From assembly GCA_017473015.1 (NCBI GenBank), contig JAFUNP010000029.1, forward strand, positions 46,616-110,615: a DNA stretch of 64,000 nucleotides, in the 5' to 3' direction. Made by a program: the position numbers and the translations under genes. The notes below the pieces were generated by a model, which had not been told where the DNA came from, made no database searches, and saw nothing but the letters and a program-made list of their open reading frames with translations. This document shows, one piece after another, positions 33,685-42,871 of the stretch; within the stretch, counting starts at the first letter, position 1; every line of letters starts with the position of its first letter. Source of the stretch: Oscillospiraceae bacterium (GTDB lineage Bacteria; Bacillota; Clostridia; Oscillospirales; Ruminococcaceae).

Positions 33685-34644
33685 TTATTTGATAGCGTTG
33701 TAAACTGCAATAGCTTTGTTAACAGCTTCTTTTACAGCGCCGGATGTGTATGTGCTGCCTGCCAGTACATCAACTTCATCAGCTGATGCAACACCTGCAA
33801 ACAGGCCAGTATAAGCTGTTTCTGCTGCAGCTGGACCAGGACCGGATTCGCCGGAAGCATCTACATAGATGCCTGCAACTGTGCCATCTTCGTTCATAGC
33901 TGTGTATACTGTAACAGGAACATCTTCTTCCATAACCTGAACACCGAAGCCAGGGGCTGTTGTAGCGATAACGATACCTTTATCTGTTGTGTAGAATTCT
34001 TTGGCATCTTCATGTGCATATTCTGTGGACAGAACTGCTGCAGATGTGCCTTCACCGAACAGAGCAGCCAGTTTTTCTTCGAATGTAAGTTCAACTACTA
34101 CAACGCCTTTAGCATACTGGTTGAATGCTTTTCTTGCGTTATTAACAGCTGTAACTGCTGCTTTGGAAGAAATTGTAGCACCACTGAGAGCATCGATGTC
34201 ATCAATAGTAAGGTCTTCAGATGTACCTCTGAAAGGAGCAAGGAATTCTTCGTTTTCAATTTTTGAACCAAGACCTGCAGTTTCTGAATGTGAAAGAACT
34301 TTCAGGTTTACGATGTTGCCGTCTGCATCGAAAGCAACCATAAAGTTAACAGCGCCGCCGTAACCTTTACCGAAAGCAGAAATTGTGTAACCACAACCGT
34401 TTTTAGCTTTGTAAACTTCTGTTACGCCGTCCATTTCAACGCCTTCTATCATTTCAAAGCCGTCTGTAGCTTCAGGCAGCAGTTCGATACGTGCTGCATC
34501 AGCTGCAAGGCGTGCGTTTTCTTCAATGATAGGAGCTGTAATGCTGTTTGTCAGACCAAGAAGGCCGGAAACAACAAAACAGATAACTGTAAGAACAACA
34601 ACAGGTTTCAGGATGTCGTTCCATGTGGAGTTATTGTTTTTCAT
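33685..34644 (-). CDS. rnfG: Rnf complex subunit G with two FMN-binding-type domains
   Basis: 319 residues, about 100 longer than usual RnfG. One N-terminal membrane helix (12-34) is followed by an FMN-binding domain with DALSGATISS (151-160), in which T157 is the expected covalent FMN site. A second, similar domain follows and ends DVLAGSTYTS (292-301), with T298 in the matching place. The first domain has GYGGAVNFMVAFDADGNIVNLKVLSHSETAGLGSKI. The second has GFGVQVMEEDVPVTVYTAMNEDGTVAGIYVDASGES in the same order. It transfers electrons outside the membrane. Confidence 0.93.
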   Translation of the reverse strand: MKNNNSTWNDILKPVVVLTVICFVVSGLLGLTNSITAPIIEENARLAADAARIELLPEATDGFEMIEGVEMDGVTEVYKAKNGCGYTISAFGKGYGGAVNFMVAFDADGNIVNLKVLSHSETAGLGSKIENEEFLAPFRGTSEDLTIDDIDALSGATISSKAAVTAVNNARKAFNQYAKGVVVVELTFEEKLAALFGEGTSAAVLSTEYAHEDAKEFYTTDKGIVIATTAPGFGVQVMEEDVPVTVYTAMNEDGTVAGIYVDASGESGPGPAAAETAYTGLFAGVASADEVDVLAGSTYTSGAVKEAVNKAIAVYNAIK

Positions 34645-35567
34645 TATTTAGCCTCCTTTTTAGCTTTTTCAGGTGCACCCAGAGGTCTCTGTCTGCCGAA
34701 TTTGTTGATGTAAGGAACAACCAGGTTCATCAGCAGGATAGCGTAGGAAACACCTTCTGTCATGGAACCGAAACGACGGATGAGAACGGTGATAACACCC
34801 AGACCGATACCGAAAAGAATCTGGCCTTTCATTGTGTAAGGGCTTGTTGTGTAGTCTGTAGCCATAAAGATAGCACCCAGCAGCAGACCGCCGCCCAGTA
34901 CATATACAACAGGGTCAACGCCCAGCACCAGAGCCATAACAGCAACAGTAGCTACATAAGTAACAGGGATTGTAGGTGTGATAACCTTTTTGAACAGCAG
35001 ATATGCAAAGCCGATGAGCAGAGCCAGTGCGCTAACTTCACCCAGAACGCCGCCTGTACGGCCGATGAACATATCCATATAGTTTGGTGTAGTACCTGCG
35101 CGGTACATAGCCAGTGGAGTAGCTGTAGCTGTAGCATCAGGGAATGTCCATGTTGTCATAAGGCCTGTATAACCCAGACCCAGGATAATTCTTGCTACGA
35201 TAGCAGGGTTTGCAAAGTTGAAACCGATACCGCCAAACAGCTGTTTAACAATAACGATAGCAAAGAATGCACCAACAACCACAACCCACAGAGGCAGTGA
35301 TGGTGGGCAGTTAAATGCGATAAGCATACCTGTAACTACTGCTGACCAGTCACCGATTGTGATAGGTTTTTTCAGCATTTTTTCGTACAGGTATTCAAAG
35401 CCTACACAGGCTGCAACAGAAACAGCTGTGAGGAGCAGAGAGTTCAAACCGAAAAATACACAAGCAGCTGCCAGCGCAGGGAGCATAGCAATGCAAACAT
35501 CGCGCATGATTGAAGCTGTGGTATCTTTGCTGGTAATATGTGGAGCAGATGATACTGTAAGTTTCAT
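34644..35567 (-). CDS. rnfD: Rnf complex subunit D
   Basis: 307-residue polytopic membrane subunit of the RnfD/NqrB family with about nine hydrophobic segments. The flavin-attachment region reads TFPDATATATPLAMYRAG and NPAIVARIILGLGY precedes it. RFGSMTEGVSYAILLMNLVVPYI is the conserved C-terminal part. It overlaps rnfC and rnfG by one base at each end, indicating a tightly packed operon. Confidence 0.94.
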   Translation of the reverse strand: MKLTVSSAPHITSKDTTASIMRDVCIAMLPALAAACVFFGLNSLLLTAVSVAACVGFEYLYEKMLKKPITIGDWSAVVTGMLIAFNCPPSLPLWVVVVGAFFAIVIVKQLFGGIGFNFANPAIVARIILGLGYTGLMTTWTFPDATATATPLAMYRAGTTPNYMDMFIGRTGGVLGEVSALALLIGFAYLLFKKVITPTIPVTYVATVAVMALVLGVDPVVYVLGGGLLLGAIFMATDYTTSPYTMKGQILFGIGLGVITVLIRRFGSMTEGVSYAILLMNLVVPYINKFGRQRPLGAPEKAKKEAK

Positions 35568-36883
35568 TATTTAGCCGCCTTTCTCATAAAGTCTTTTGCC
35601 TCTCTCATTGTCTGGGCAACAGGGCGTTTTGCAGGACATACGAATGAGCAGCTGCCACATTCCATACACAGGTCTGTGAACAGGGCTTTCAGTTCGTCTG
35701 CATCTTCAACGGACAGTGCCAGTGCAATTTCTACTGGAGAGAGACCCATTGGACAGGCATTGATACATCTGCCGCAACGGATACATGGGCTTTCTTCAGG
35801 CAGTTTGGCTTTTTCAGCGCCAAATACCAGGATAGCATTGTTCTGTTTCATAACAGGCATTTCATCATTTGCCAGAGCAGCACCCATCATAGGACCGCCG
35901 GAGATAATTTTGCCTGGTTCCTGTGAGTAACCGCCACAGAATTCAACTACATCTTTAACAGTTGTGCCGATAACTACTTCCACGTTCTGTGGGTTAGCTA
36001 CTGCATCACCGTCAACTGTCAGTCTCTTGGAAACCAGAGGCATACCTGTTTTCATATATCTGTTTACAAAACCAACAGATGCTACGTTCATTACGATAAC
36101 GCCAACAGCTGCAGGCAGAGCACCCTGTGGTACTTCTTTGCCTGTTGTCTGTTCAATCAGAACTTTTTCTGCACCCTGTGGGTAAACACTTGGCAATGTG
36201 GCAACAGTAAAGCCTTCCAGACCACTTGTCAGAGCTTTCATTTTTTCGATAGCCTGTGGTTTGTTAGCTTCAATGCCGATAATAACTTTGGACAGGTTCA
36301 GATATTCTTTTACCAGTTTTGCACCTTCAACAACATCTTCACCGCATTCCATCATTTCACGATAGTCAGCTGTGATATAAGGTTCACATTCAGCTGCGTT
36401 GATAACCAGAGTATCAACTTCGTCCAGGTTCTGTGGGTCAAGTTTTACGCCTGTAGGGAAACCTGCGCCGCCCAGACCAACCAGACCGCTGTCCTTGATA
36501 GCCTGTACAAATGAAGCGTGGTCTGTAACTTCAGGAGCTTTTACATTTTCACTTACTGTCTGCAGACCGTCAGTGTCAATAACAACTACCTGTGCTTTTC
36601 TGCCGTTTGTCAGCATTACTTCGTCCACGGAGAATACTTTACCGCTTACAGAAGAATGAACAGGAGCAGAAATAAAGCCGCCGGCTGTACCGATAACATC
36701 ACCGACTTTAACTTCAACGCCTTTTTTTACACAAGCTTTAGCCGGTGCACCGATATGCTGACTCATGGAAACATATACTCTTTTAGGTACCGGCATTTTA
36801 ACAGTTTCACAGTTCTCAGTGTTTTTGTTGTGAGGCACATGAGCGCCTTCAGCACTGCGAACCAGTTTTTTTAATACTGCCAC
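35567..36883 (-). CDS. rnfC: Rnf complex subunit C (NADH-binding)
   Basis: 438-residue cytoplasmic subunit that exchanges electrons with NAD+/NADH. GLGGAGFPTGVKLDPQ is the nucleotide/FMN-binding glycine loop, NAAECEPYITADYREM follows, and two [4Fe-4S] motifs CIRCGRCINACPMGLSP and CMECGSCSFVCPAKRP lie near the C-terminus. Translation starts at GTG with AAGGAGG upstream. First gene of rnfCDGEAB, the same order as in Acetobacterium. The complex couples ferredoxin oxidation to ion export. Confidence 0.96.
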   Translation of the reverse strand: MAVLKKLVRSAEGAHVPHNKNTENCETVKMPVPKRVYVSMSQHIGAPAKACVKKGVEVKVGDVIGTAGGFISAPVHSSVSGKVFSVDEVMLTNGRKAQVVVIDTDGLQTVSENVKAPEVTDHASFVQAIKDSGLVGLGGAGFPTGVKLDPQNLDEVDTLVINAAECEPYITADYREMMECGEDVVEGAKLVKEYLNLSKVIIGIEANKPQAIEKMKALTSGLEGFTVATLPSVYPQGAEKVLIEQTTGKEVPQGALPAAVGVIVMNVASVGFVNRYMKTGMPLVSKRLTVDGDAVANPQNVEVVIGTTVKDVVEFCGGYSQEPGKIISGGPMMGAALANDEMPVMKQNNAILVFGAEKAKLPEESPCIRCGRCINACPMGLSPVEIALALSVEDADELKALFTDLCMECGSCSFVCPAKRPVAQTMREAKDFMRKAAK

Positions 36884-36946
36884 TTATATAATCCTCCTTC
36901 AAAGACTTTTCTCACTTTTAATAAAAAGTCACTTTTTCAAATATAA

Positions 36947-36975
36947 ATTGTATCATTAATAATGATTTTTTTCAA
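36947..36975 (-). promoter_or_regulatory. Promoter of the rnf operon
   Basis: On the minus strand TTGAAA, 17 bases, TACAAT, about 64 bases before rnfC. The leader contains two AAAAGTGA direct repeats and a GACTTTT/AAAAGTC inverted repeat (36904-36930). The rest of the 260-base intergenic region is plain AT-rich sequence. Confidence 0.68.
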
Positions 36976-37145
36976 TAGGAATTTAATATATATTTTATAT
37001 ATATGTAAATTCTGTGTACAATTTTATAGCTAAAATGACAAATTTTAAAAAATTTGTTAAATATTATTTTTTTGTGTACTTAACCGACAGAAATGTGGTA
37101 CAATATAGAAAATTGATTTTTTCATAGGCTAAAAAGGCGGTTTCT

Positions 37146-37688
37146 GTGCAGAATATATTATACAAATCCGAAAATATAATACCATGGGACACACAGAGTG
37201 CTTTCAAAATGACCAGCTACAGGGTACAGCGCGAAGAAAACATGGTGTTCTGTTATATGAAAGCATATGTACACCAGAATGATCTGGTGCTGTGCTCATA
37301 CTGTTTCACTGAAAAGCCGGCTCCGTTTGCAAATATGCATTTGTATCTGGGACTGGACCGGGAAAATCCGGAAAAAGTTATAAAGATAAATTACGGCTAT
37401 GATGGCATAGAAAGCATACAGTCCGACAAAATGACCGTTGCAGATGTAATTTATCGCTCTTTCAAGGCTGATGACGAACAGGGCTTTTACTGGTGCGGTG
37501 AAATTACAATAGACGGCGATTTTATCCGAGGATATTCAGGAACCAGTCTGCAGGAAAAAAGTCTGTTGACCATGAACCTGACACAGAGCTTTGAAAACGG
37601 CGATTTTGCAGTGCTGTTCGGCAATGCAGAGGACCAGGAATATAAGCGGACTGCAAATATGGGAGTATTTGTGGTTCTCAATTATTAA
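37146..37688 (+). CDS. Unknown 180-residue protein
   Basis: I do not recognise this protein. It has no signal peptide or membrane helix. It is rich in aromatic residues and alternating hydrophobic/polar stretches (MVFCYMKAYVHQNDLVLCSYCF, NMHLYLGLD, ADVIYRSFKADDEQGFYWCGEITIDGDFI), suggesting an all-beta fold such as a jelly-roll. Translation begins at GTG after GGCGG. It may form an operon with the 45-residue membrane protein and RidA gene that follow on the same strand. Confidence 0.7.
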   Translation: MQNILYKSENIIPWDTQSAFKMTSYRVQREENMVFCYMKAYVHQNDLVLCSYCFTEKPAPFANMHLYLGLDRENPEKVIKINYGYDGIESIQSDKMTVADVIYRSFKADDEQGFYWCGEITIDGDFIRGYSGTSLQEKSLLTMNLTQSFENGDFAVLFGNAEDQEYKRTANMGVFVVLNY

Positions 37689-37713
37689 TATACTAATGGG
37701 GGGATTTAGATTT

Positions 37714-37851
37714 ATGAAAACATTATTCAAAATGCTGGCTTCACTTATGGCTTTTCTTGCTGCTTTTGCAGTGGTGCTTACTTACCTGGGTGAAAAAGCC
37801 AAAGAGAGAAAATACATTGTAATTGATGAAAAGGGCAATGAATTGTTTTAA
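37714..37851 (+). CDS. Small single-helix membrane protein (45 residues)
   Basis: A 45-residue protein with a hydrophobic stretch at about residues 4-25 (LFKMLASLMAFLAAFAVVLTYL), then a basic juxtamembrane segment and a short polar tail. A GGGGG ribosome site ends 10 bases before the ATG. The frame is open further upstream, but that overlaps the preceding gene and lacks a start signal. Function unknown. Confidence 0.6.
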   Translation: MKTLFKMLASLMAFLAAFAVVLTYLGEKAKERKYIVIDEKGNELF

Positions 37852-37891
37852 AAGCAGACTTTCCTGCTGACATATAAAAAGGAGCAACAAT

Positions 37892-38245
37892 ATGGCAATC
37901 AGAAGATTTGAATCAAACGGCAGATTTTCCAGAGTAGTGGAACACAACGGTATTCTCTATATTTCCGGTCAGGTGTGCAGCAACCCTAATGGCGACATCA
38001 AAGCACAGACAGCTGAAACACTGGCAAAAATTGAAGAACTCCTGTTGAAATACGGCAGCGACAAAGAACATATGCTGTCCAACACAGTGTACATAAAGGA
38101 TATGTCACTGTTTAAAGAAATGAACAGCGTTTACGACGCATGGGTTGTAAAGGATAACGAACCTGCAAGAGCCTGTGTGGAAGCAAAACTGGCCTCACCA
38201 AGTATTCTGGTAGAAGTTACCTGTATCGCAGCAGTGAAAGAATAA
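37892..38245 (+). CDS. RidA family protein (YjgF/YER057c/UK114)
   Basis: 117-residue RidA-type protein. Members act as trimeric deaminases of reactive enamine/imine intermediates. YISGQVCSNPNGDIKAQTAETLAKIEELL is the family start region. NTVYIKDMSLFKEMNSVYDAWVV and EPARACVEAKLASPSILVEVTCIAAV carry the conserved arginine (PARACVE) of the active site. AAGGAG precedes the start. Terminator at 38261. Confidence 0.88.
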   Translation: MAIRRFESNGRFSRVVEHNGILYISGQVCSNPNGDIKAQTAETLAKIEELLLKYGSDKEHMLSNTVYIKDMSLFKEMNSVYDAWVVKDNEPARACVEAKLASPSILVEVTCIAAVKE

Positions 38246-38260
38246 AAAAATAAGAGAATA

Positions 38261-38291
38261 GTCACGCAATACCATATTGCGTGACTTTTTT
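38261..38291 (+). terminator. Intrinsic terminator after the RidA gene
   Basis: GTCACGCAAT and ATTGCGTGAC pair around 5 bases; six T follow. Confidence 0.92.
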
Positions 38292-38377
38292 GTACACGGG
38301 TATTATAATTAAAACATCGATGATTTTTATTTCTATTTATGAAAGTATACTTTATAAAACAATATCCCGAGGACACT

Positions 38378-39202
38378 ATGAAAAAACGAAAGCTGTTTTG
38401 TGAAATTTCTCCTTTTACATACAAAATCTCCACAGAAAAAGAAATACTCAAACGAAAAATCCAGGATGCTGCCGCCAGGGCAAAGTTTGCAGAAGAAAAA
38501 AGAGCAGAAGCATTACCCGTAAAAGTATACAGCCACCGCTCCCTTATCCGCCGCAGACTGGGCAATGTGGATATGACTCTACAGGAAAACAAAGCTGTAA
38601 ACCTGTCCATCGCCGCACCAAAGGTAAACGGTATAATAATAAAACCAGGAGAAGAATTTTCCTTCTGGCATCTGGTGGGCAGAGTAAATGAAAAGAATGG
38701 CTATAAAACAGGTCTTACCATAAAAAGCGGTGTACCTTCCAGCGATATAGGCGGCGGAATGTGCCAGTTTACCAATCTTATCCATTGGCTGGTGCTGCAC
38801 TCCCCTCTCACAATTACAGAGCATCATCACCACGACGGTGTGGACCTTTTCCCCGATTTTGGCAGGGTTGTTCCATTCGGGACAGGTACATCAATACTGT
38901 ACAATTACAAGGATTACCGATTTAAAAACAACACTCCTTATACCTTTCAGCTGGTAATCACAACAGATGAAGAATATCTTAACGGCAGCCTGCTGTGCGA
39001 CAGTATGCTGCCGGAAAGCTATCATATTTATGTTGAGGATGAATATTTCAGCAGAGAGAACAGCATAGTTTACCGCAACAATAAAATTTATCGCCGTACC
39101 GTGGATGTTAAAACCGGTAACACAGTAAACACAGAGTTGATAAAAACCAACCACGCTCAGGTTATGTATGATACCAGCGGTCTGGAAATAATTGATATAT
39201 GA
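38378..39202 (+). CDS. VanW-like protein
   Basis: 274-residue protein with a central VanW domain: IIIKPGEEFSFWHLVGRVNEKNGYKTGLTIKSG, then GGGMCQFTNLIHWLVLHSPLTITEHHHH, with the conserved cysteine and histidines. VanW-domain proteins are linked to cell-wall biology but their reaction is unknown. No signal peptide is seen. The start at 38378 follows GAGGA at good distance; an ATG at 38339 is in frame without such support. Confidence 0.85.
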   Translation: MKKRKLFCEISPFTYKISTEKEILKRKIQDAAARAKFAEEKRAEALPVKVYSHRSLIRRRLGNVDMTLQENKAVNLSIAAPKVNGIIIKPGEEFSFWHLVGRVNEKNGYKTGLTIKSGVPSSDIGGGMCQFTNLIHWLVLHSPLTITEHHHHDGVDLFPDFGRVVPFGTGTSILYNYKDYRFKNNTPYTFQLVITTDEEYLNGSLLCDSMLPESYHIYVEDEYFSRENSIVYRNNKIYRRTVDVKTGNTVNTELIKTNHAQVMYDTSGLEIIDI

Positions 39203-39227
39203 GTATAATACTATAAAAAATACAACA

Positions 39228-39581
39228 ATGAAATTCAAAATACCGACAGGATTAAAAATCCTTCTGTTTATAATTGCAACTATAGCCGGAATATATATTT
39301 ATAATGTGCCAATTCAAAGAATCAAAGCAGAAAAAGCTGTCAGTGAATATATGGCTATGCAGGGAGCTGATGAAAGTAAAATAGAAACCAAGAGAGTTTT
39401 AAAAGACTGGACTCAGAACGGGCATAACATTTATATAACATATGCTGATGACCCGGATATGCTTTATAACTACCACTATAAAAAGTCCGGGAAAATCCAT
39501 CTTATGGTAAATGAAACCAAGTATGGCCTGCCTGTAGATAACCCCAGGTATTTAAAATATCCACCACTGCCTTATCAATAG
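39228..39581 (+). CDS. Small membrane-anchored protein (DUF3139-like)
   Basis: 117 residues from the ATG at 39228 (a TTG at 39192 would add 12 residues and overlap the VanW gene). One N-terminal membrane helix (GLKILLFIIATIAGIYIYNV) precedes a small extracytoplasmic domain with AEKAVSEYMAMQGADESKI and YHYKKSGKIHLMV, reminiscent of DUF3139. No clear ribosome site, so translation may be coupled to the VanW gene. Function unknown. Confidence 0.6.
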   Translation: MKFKIPTGLKILLFIIATIAGIYIYNVPIQRIKAEKAVSEYMAMQGADESKIETKRVLKDWTQNGHNIYITYADDPDMLYNYHYKKSGKIHLMVNETKYGLPVDNPRYLKYPPLPYQ

Positions 39582-39582
39582 A

Positions 39583-39612
39583 AAAACGGACACTTTTACA
39601 GTGTCCGTTTTA
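39583..39612. terminator. Bidirectional terminator
   Basis: AAAACGGACAC and GTGTCCGTTTT pair around 7 bases between convergent genes. Confidence 0.9.
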
Positions 39613-39624
39613 CTTTATGTGCAG

Positions 39625-39981
39625 TTATTCACCTTTGTATTCGGCATCAATCAATACCGCCACACCGGCAGGCATACAGATGGCTGTTTCATCCTCATAG
39701 CGGATAAAGCCTTCGTTTTCGCACAGATGGTCAGGGCATACAGTATCAATAAATCTGATTGCACCGTCCTTTACTTCCAGATATACCTTCAGATTGCCAC
39801 CATGAATTTCATGGATTTTATCTTCGTTCAGAGGAATTTCCATTCTCACTTGAGTATTATCCAGCCGGACAATGGCAATGCCACCTTCTTTGGCGTTTGC
39901 TGTGCGCCAGAAAAACATGCCGAAGGCCAGCACCATAACCAGACCTATAAGAAAAGTGTTTATATTAAGATATTTTTTCAT
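39625..39981 (-). CDS. NusG domain II-containing membrane-anchored protein
   Basis: 118-residue protein with one N-terminal helix (NINTFLIGLVMVLAFGMFFWR), then a small beta domain of the kind annotated NusG_II. It carries the cysteine pattern DTVCPDHLCENEGFI and AICMPAGVAVLI. In clostridia this family is usually found alone or near Gx/FMN-type respiratory genes; its role is not established. Start at 39981 selected from AAAAGGA spacing; an alternative ATG is at 39990. Confidence 0.78.
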   Translation of the reverse strand: MKKYLNINTFLIGLVMVLAFGMFFWRTANAKEGGIAIVRLDNTQVRMEIPLNEDKIHEIHGGNLKVYLEVKDGAIRFIDTVCPDHLCENEGFIRYEDETAICMPAGVAVLIDAEYKGE

Positions 39982-40109
39982 TTTTGTCATCCTTTTTAAA
40001 TTATCCGTCAAAATAGTATTATACACTATCCGGAAATATTTTTCCATAGTGCATTTCTGAATATTTTATGATACAATGGTGATAACTAAATGAAAATCGG
40101 AGGTTTTTT

Positions 40110-41504
40110 ATGATAGACGCTACTTTCAGAGCAAAAGTACAGGAATTTGTAAAAGCTAACAAAGAAAATGTAATTAATGATATTAAAGAACTGGTTGCAG
40201 TAAAATCTGTAGCCGGCACACCTGCAGAAGGCATGCCTTTCGGCCCAGGCCCTAAAGCTGCGCTGGAAAAAGGTCTGAAAATGGCCGCAAGATTTGGCGT
40301 AGAAACAGTAAATGTGGACAACTACATCGGCTACGCTGAACTGAAAGGCGAAAGAGACGACTATCTGGCAACTATCTGCCATCTGGATGTTGTACCGGAA
40401 GGCAACGGCTGGAAAGCTGACCCATTCGTGGTAAGAGAAATCGACGGCTGGCTGCTGGGCCGCGGCGTATGCGACAACAAAGGCGCTGCTGTTCTCACTA
40501 TGTACATGCTGAAATTCTTTAAAGAACAGGGCATCACACTACCGTACACAATCCGCGCACTGTTTGGTGCCGACGAAGAAACAGGTATGACAGACGTTGA
40601 CCACTATCTGGAAAAAGAAAAAGCACCGCTGTTTGTCTTTACACCTGACGCAAACTTCCCTGTTTGCTGCGGTGAAAAAGGCATTGTTTCCTACAAACTG
40701 TTCAGCAAAAAAGTAGAAAACACAAATGTGGTAAAATTTGATTCAGGTGTCGCAGGCAATGTTATCCCTGACCTGGCCGAAGTTACATTCAAAAAACGGG
40801 CAGGCACATTCCCTGCAGCAGAAGGCCTGGACATTGAAGAAACAGAGGACGGCGTAAGAGTAGTGGCACACGGCATCGGCGGTCACGCTGCATTCCCTAA
40901 AGGCACAAAGAACGCCATTGGCATGCTGGTTGCATACGGTCTGGAAAACAACCTGTTCAGCGAAGAGGAAAAACCATACTTTGAACTGCTGGCAAAACTG
41001 CACGCAGTTACAGACGGCAGCGGTCTGGGCATCGATGCCGACGACGGCCTGTTCAGCCCACTGACTTGCATTGGCGGCGTTATCAACTATGATGACGGCG
41101 TATACTGCCAGAACATCAACATCCGATACCCTACAAACACAGACCCTGACAAGATGCACGGCATCCTGGCACCACAGTTTGAAGCTATCGGCGGCCATGT
41201 ACCGACAGCACAGGGCGCAACACCATTCTATATCAGCCCTGAAAATCCAATTGTTAAAGCAATGATGGACACTTACAACGAAGTGACCGGTCTGGAAACA
41301 GAACCATACACAATCGGCGGCGGCACATACGCCAGACACTTCCCTCTGGGCGTTGCATTCGGTATTGAACCAAATGGCAGCGAACTGCCGGACTTTGTGG
41401 GCAGCGCACATATGGCTGAAGAAGGCTACTCCATCGAAGGCTTTATGAGCGCACTGGAAATCATCATTATTTCAATGAACGAACTGCAGAAGCTGGAATA
41501 TTAA
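40110..41504 (+). CDS. M20 dipeptidase of the PepV/Sapep type
   Basis: 464-residue zinc dipeptidase. Metal ligands are visible in TICHLDVVPEGNGW, GRGVCDNKGAA, LFGADEETGMTDVDHYL and, near the end, GGGTYARHFPLGVAFG. An inserted lid domain spans roughly residues 190-360. The Cys in place of Ser in GRGVCDNKG is a small deviation from GRGxxDDKG. Cleaves dipeptides in the cytoplasm. Single gene with GGAGG ribosome site and terminator at 41513. Confidence 0.9.
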   Translation: MIDATFRAKVQEFVKANKENVINDIKELVAVKSVAGTPAEGMPFGPGPKAALEKGLKMAARFGVETVNVDNYIGYAELKGERDDYLATICHLDVVPEGNGWKADPFVVREIDGWLLGRGVCDNKGAAVLTMYMLKFFKEQGITLPYTIRALFGADEETGMTDVDHYLEKEKAPLFVFTPDANFPVCCGEKGIVSYKLFSKKVENTNVVKFDSGVAGNVIPDLAEVTFKKRAGTFPAAEGLDIEETEDGVRVVAHGIGGHAAFPKGTKNAIGMLVAYGLENNLFSEEEKPYFELLAKLHAVTDGSGLGIDADDGLFSPLTCIGGVINYDDGVYCQNINIRYPTNTDPDKMHGILAPQFEAIGGHVPTAQGATPFYISPENPIVKAMMDTYNEVTGLETEPYTIGGGTYARHFPLGVAFGIEPNGSELPDFVGSAHMAEEGYSIEGFMSALEIIIISMNELQKLEY

Positions 41505-41512
41505 TCACAGAT

Positions 41513-41540
41513 AAAAAGGCGGGATACCCCGCCTTTTTTA
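41513..41540 (+). terminator. Intrinsic terminator after the PepV-like gene
   Basis: The stem AAAAAGGCGGG/CCCGCCTTTTT has a 4-base loop. Confidence 0.9.
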
Positions 41541-41554
41541 TTTGCAGCAAAAGA

Positions 41555-41579
41555 AAAAGCCATCCGTTGGATGGCTTTT
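41555..41579 (-). terminator. Intrinsic terminator of the CNNM-like operon
   Basis: AAAAGCCATCC and GGATGGCTTTT pair around 3 bases; T run on the minus strand. Confidence 0.88.
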
Positions 41580-41582
41580 GGT

Positions 41583-42860
41583 TTATAATTCTTCTTTTGG
41601 CCAATTGTGCTTCAGCACCAGCAGACGGGTTATGCGATGATTTTCGTCGATGTGTCTTACCAGAATAGTGTAATTTTCCCAGTCAAATGCATCAAAAGCC
41701 GCAGGCATGGCGCCTATCATTTCAGTGGCCCAGCCGCCTACTGTGGTACATTCGCTGTCCAGGTCTTCATCATCCAGGTCCAGATTATCGAAAAATTCAC
41801 TGAGATTAAGGTCACCGGAACATTCAAAGCGTGTTTCCGTGATTTCCTGCCAGTCATTTACAATATCGTCATTTTCGTCCCAGATTTCGCCAACCAGCTG
41901 TTCCAGAACGTCCTCCATTGTAACGATGCCCATTGTACCGCCGTATTCGTCAGCCACTATAGCAATATGTGTCTGATTGAGACGGAACTGGTTCATAATG
42001 GCATTCAGCTTCATGGTCCGTGGAATGTACACAGGCTCCAATAGCATATCCTGCAGCTGTACATTTTCATTGTCCATGATTTCTTTCAGGAACTGTTTTA
42101 CATACAGTATACCCACCACATGGTCAATAGTGCGTTCATACACAGGAAAACGGGAAAACTGTGTTTCGTTTATAACATCCACTATATGGTCAATGCTGTC
42201 ATTGATTTCAAAGCCGATAACATCAATACGGTGTGTAAGAATATCGGCGGCATTCATATCTGTAAATTCCAGGGCAGACATCAGCAGGTCTGTCTGGTTT
42301 TCGTCAATAATGCCTTCATCTTCAATATCATCCAGGATATTTTCAAATTCTTCCTCGGTGATAGTCACTTCTTCATCAGATTTCTTCCACAGCAGACTGA
42401 AGATATTTACCACCACTGTTGTAAGCAGTACCAGCGGCGAAAATATTATCATCAGTATGCGCAGAGGGTACGCGGCAAAGCGTGCAATCTGTTCATTCAT
42501 GCGCTTTGCCACCATCTTTGGTGTAATTTCACCGAAAATAAGGATAAGGATAGTCATAATCACAGTGACGATGGATGATGCCAGGTCTTCTGTGATTTTG
42601 CCGTCCATGCTTACTGCCAGGCGCACTGCCAGTACTGTAGCGATGGATGTGGCGCCGATATTTACCAGATTGTTGCCGATAAGTACCGTGGACAAGGCTT
42701 TGTCATAATGGCGGTAGATATATTTTACCATTCTGTCCACACTGGACATGCTTTCGGTATCGTCCTTCATTCTCAGTTTATTGAGAGAAGTATAAGCTAT
42801 TTCAGTGCCGGAGAAGAAGGCCGAGCCCATAAGCAGAAATACAATTGCAATATATTCCAT
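41583..42860 (-). CDS. CNNM/CorC-family membrane protein (paralogue A)
   Basis: 425 residues with a DUF21 transmembrane domain at residues 1-190 (FFSGTEIAYTSLNKLRM signature, PKMVAKR), two CBS domains (IDVIGFEINDSIDHIVDVI and MKLNAIMNQFRLNQTHIAIVADEYGGTMGIVTMEDVLEQLVGEIWDE) and a C-terminal CorC_HlyC domain. Such proteins take part in magnesium or cobalt efflux/homeostasis. The start is ATG 42860 with AGGGGGTG upstream; a GTG two codons earlier is possible. Co-transcribed after paralogue B. Confidence 0.88.
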   Translation of the reverse strand: MEYIAIVFLLMGSAFFSGTEIAYTSLNKLRMKDDTESMSSVDRMVKYIYRHYDKALSTVLIGNNLVNIGATSIATVLAVRLAVSMDGKITEDLASSIVTVIMTILILIFGEITPKMVAKRMNEQIARFAAYPLRILMIIFSPLVLLTTVVVNIFSLLWKKSDEEVTITEEEFENILDDIEDEGIIDENQTDLLMSALEFTDMNAADILTHRIDVIGFEINDSIDHIVDVINETQFSRFPVYERTIDHVVGILYVKQFLKEIMDNENVQLQDMLLEPVYIPRTMKLNAIMNQFRLNQTHIAIVADEYGGTMGIVTMEDVLEQLVGEIWDENDDIVNDWQEITETRFECSGDLNLSEFFDNLDLDDEDLDSECTTVGGWATEMIGAMPAAFDAFDWENYTILVRHIDENHRITRLLVLKHNWPKEEL

Positions 42861-42871
42861 AGTCACACCCC

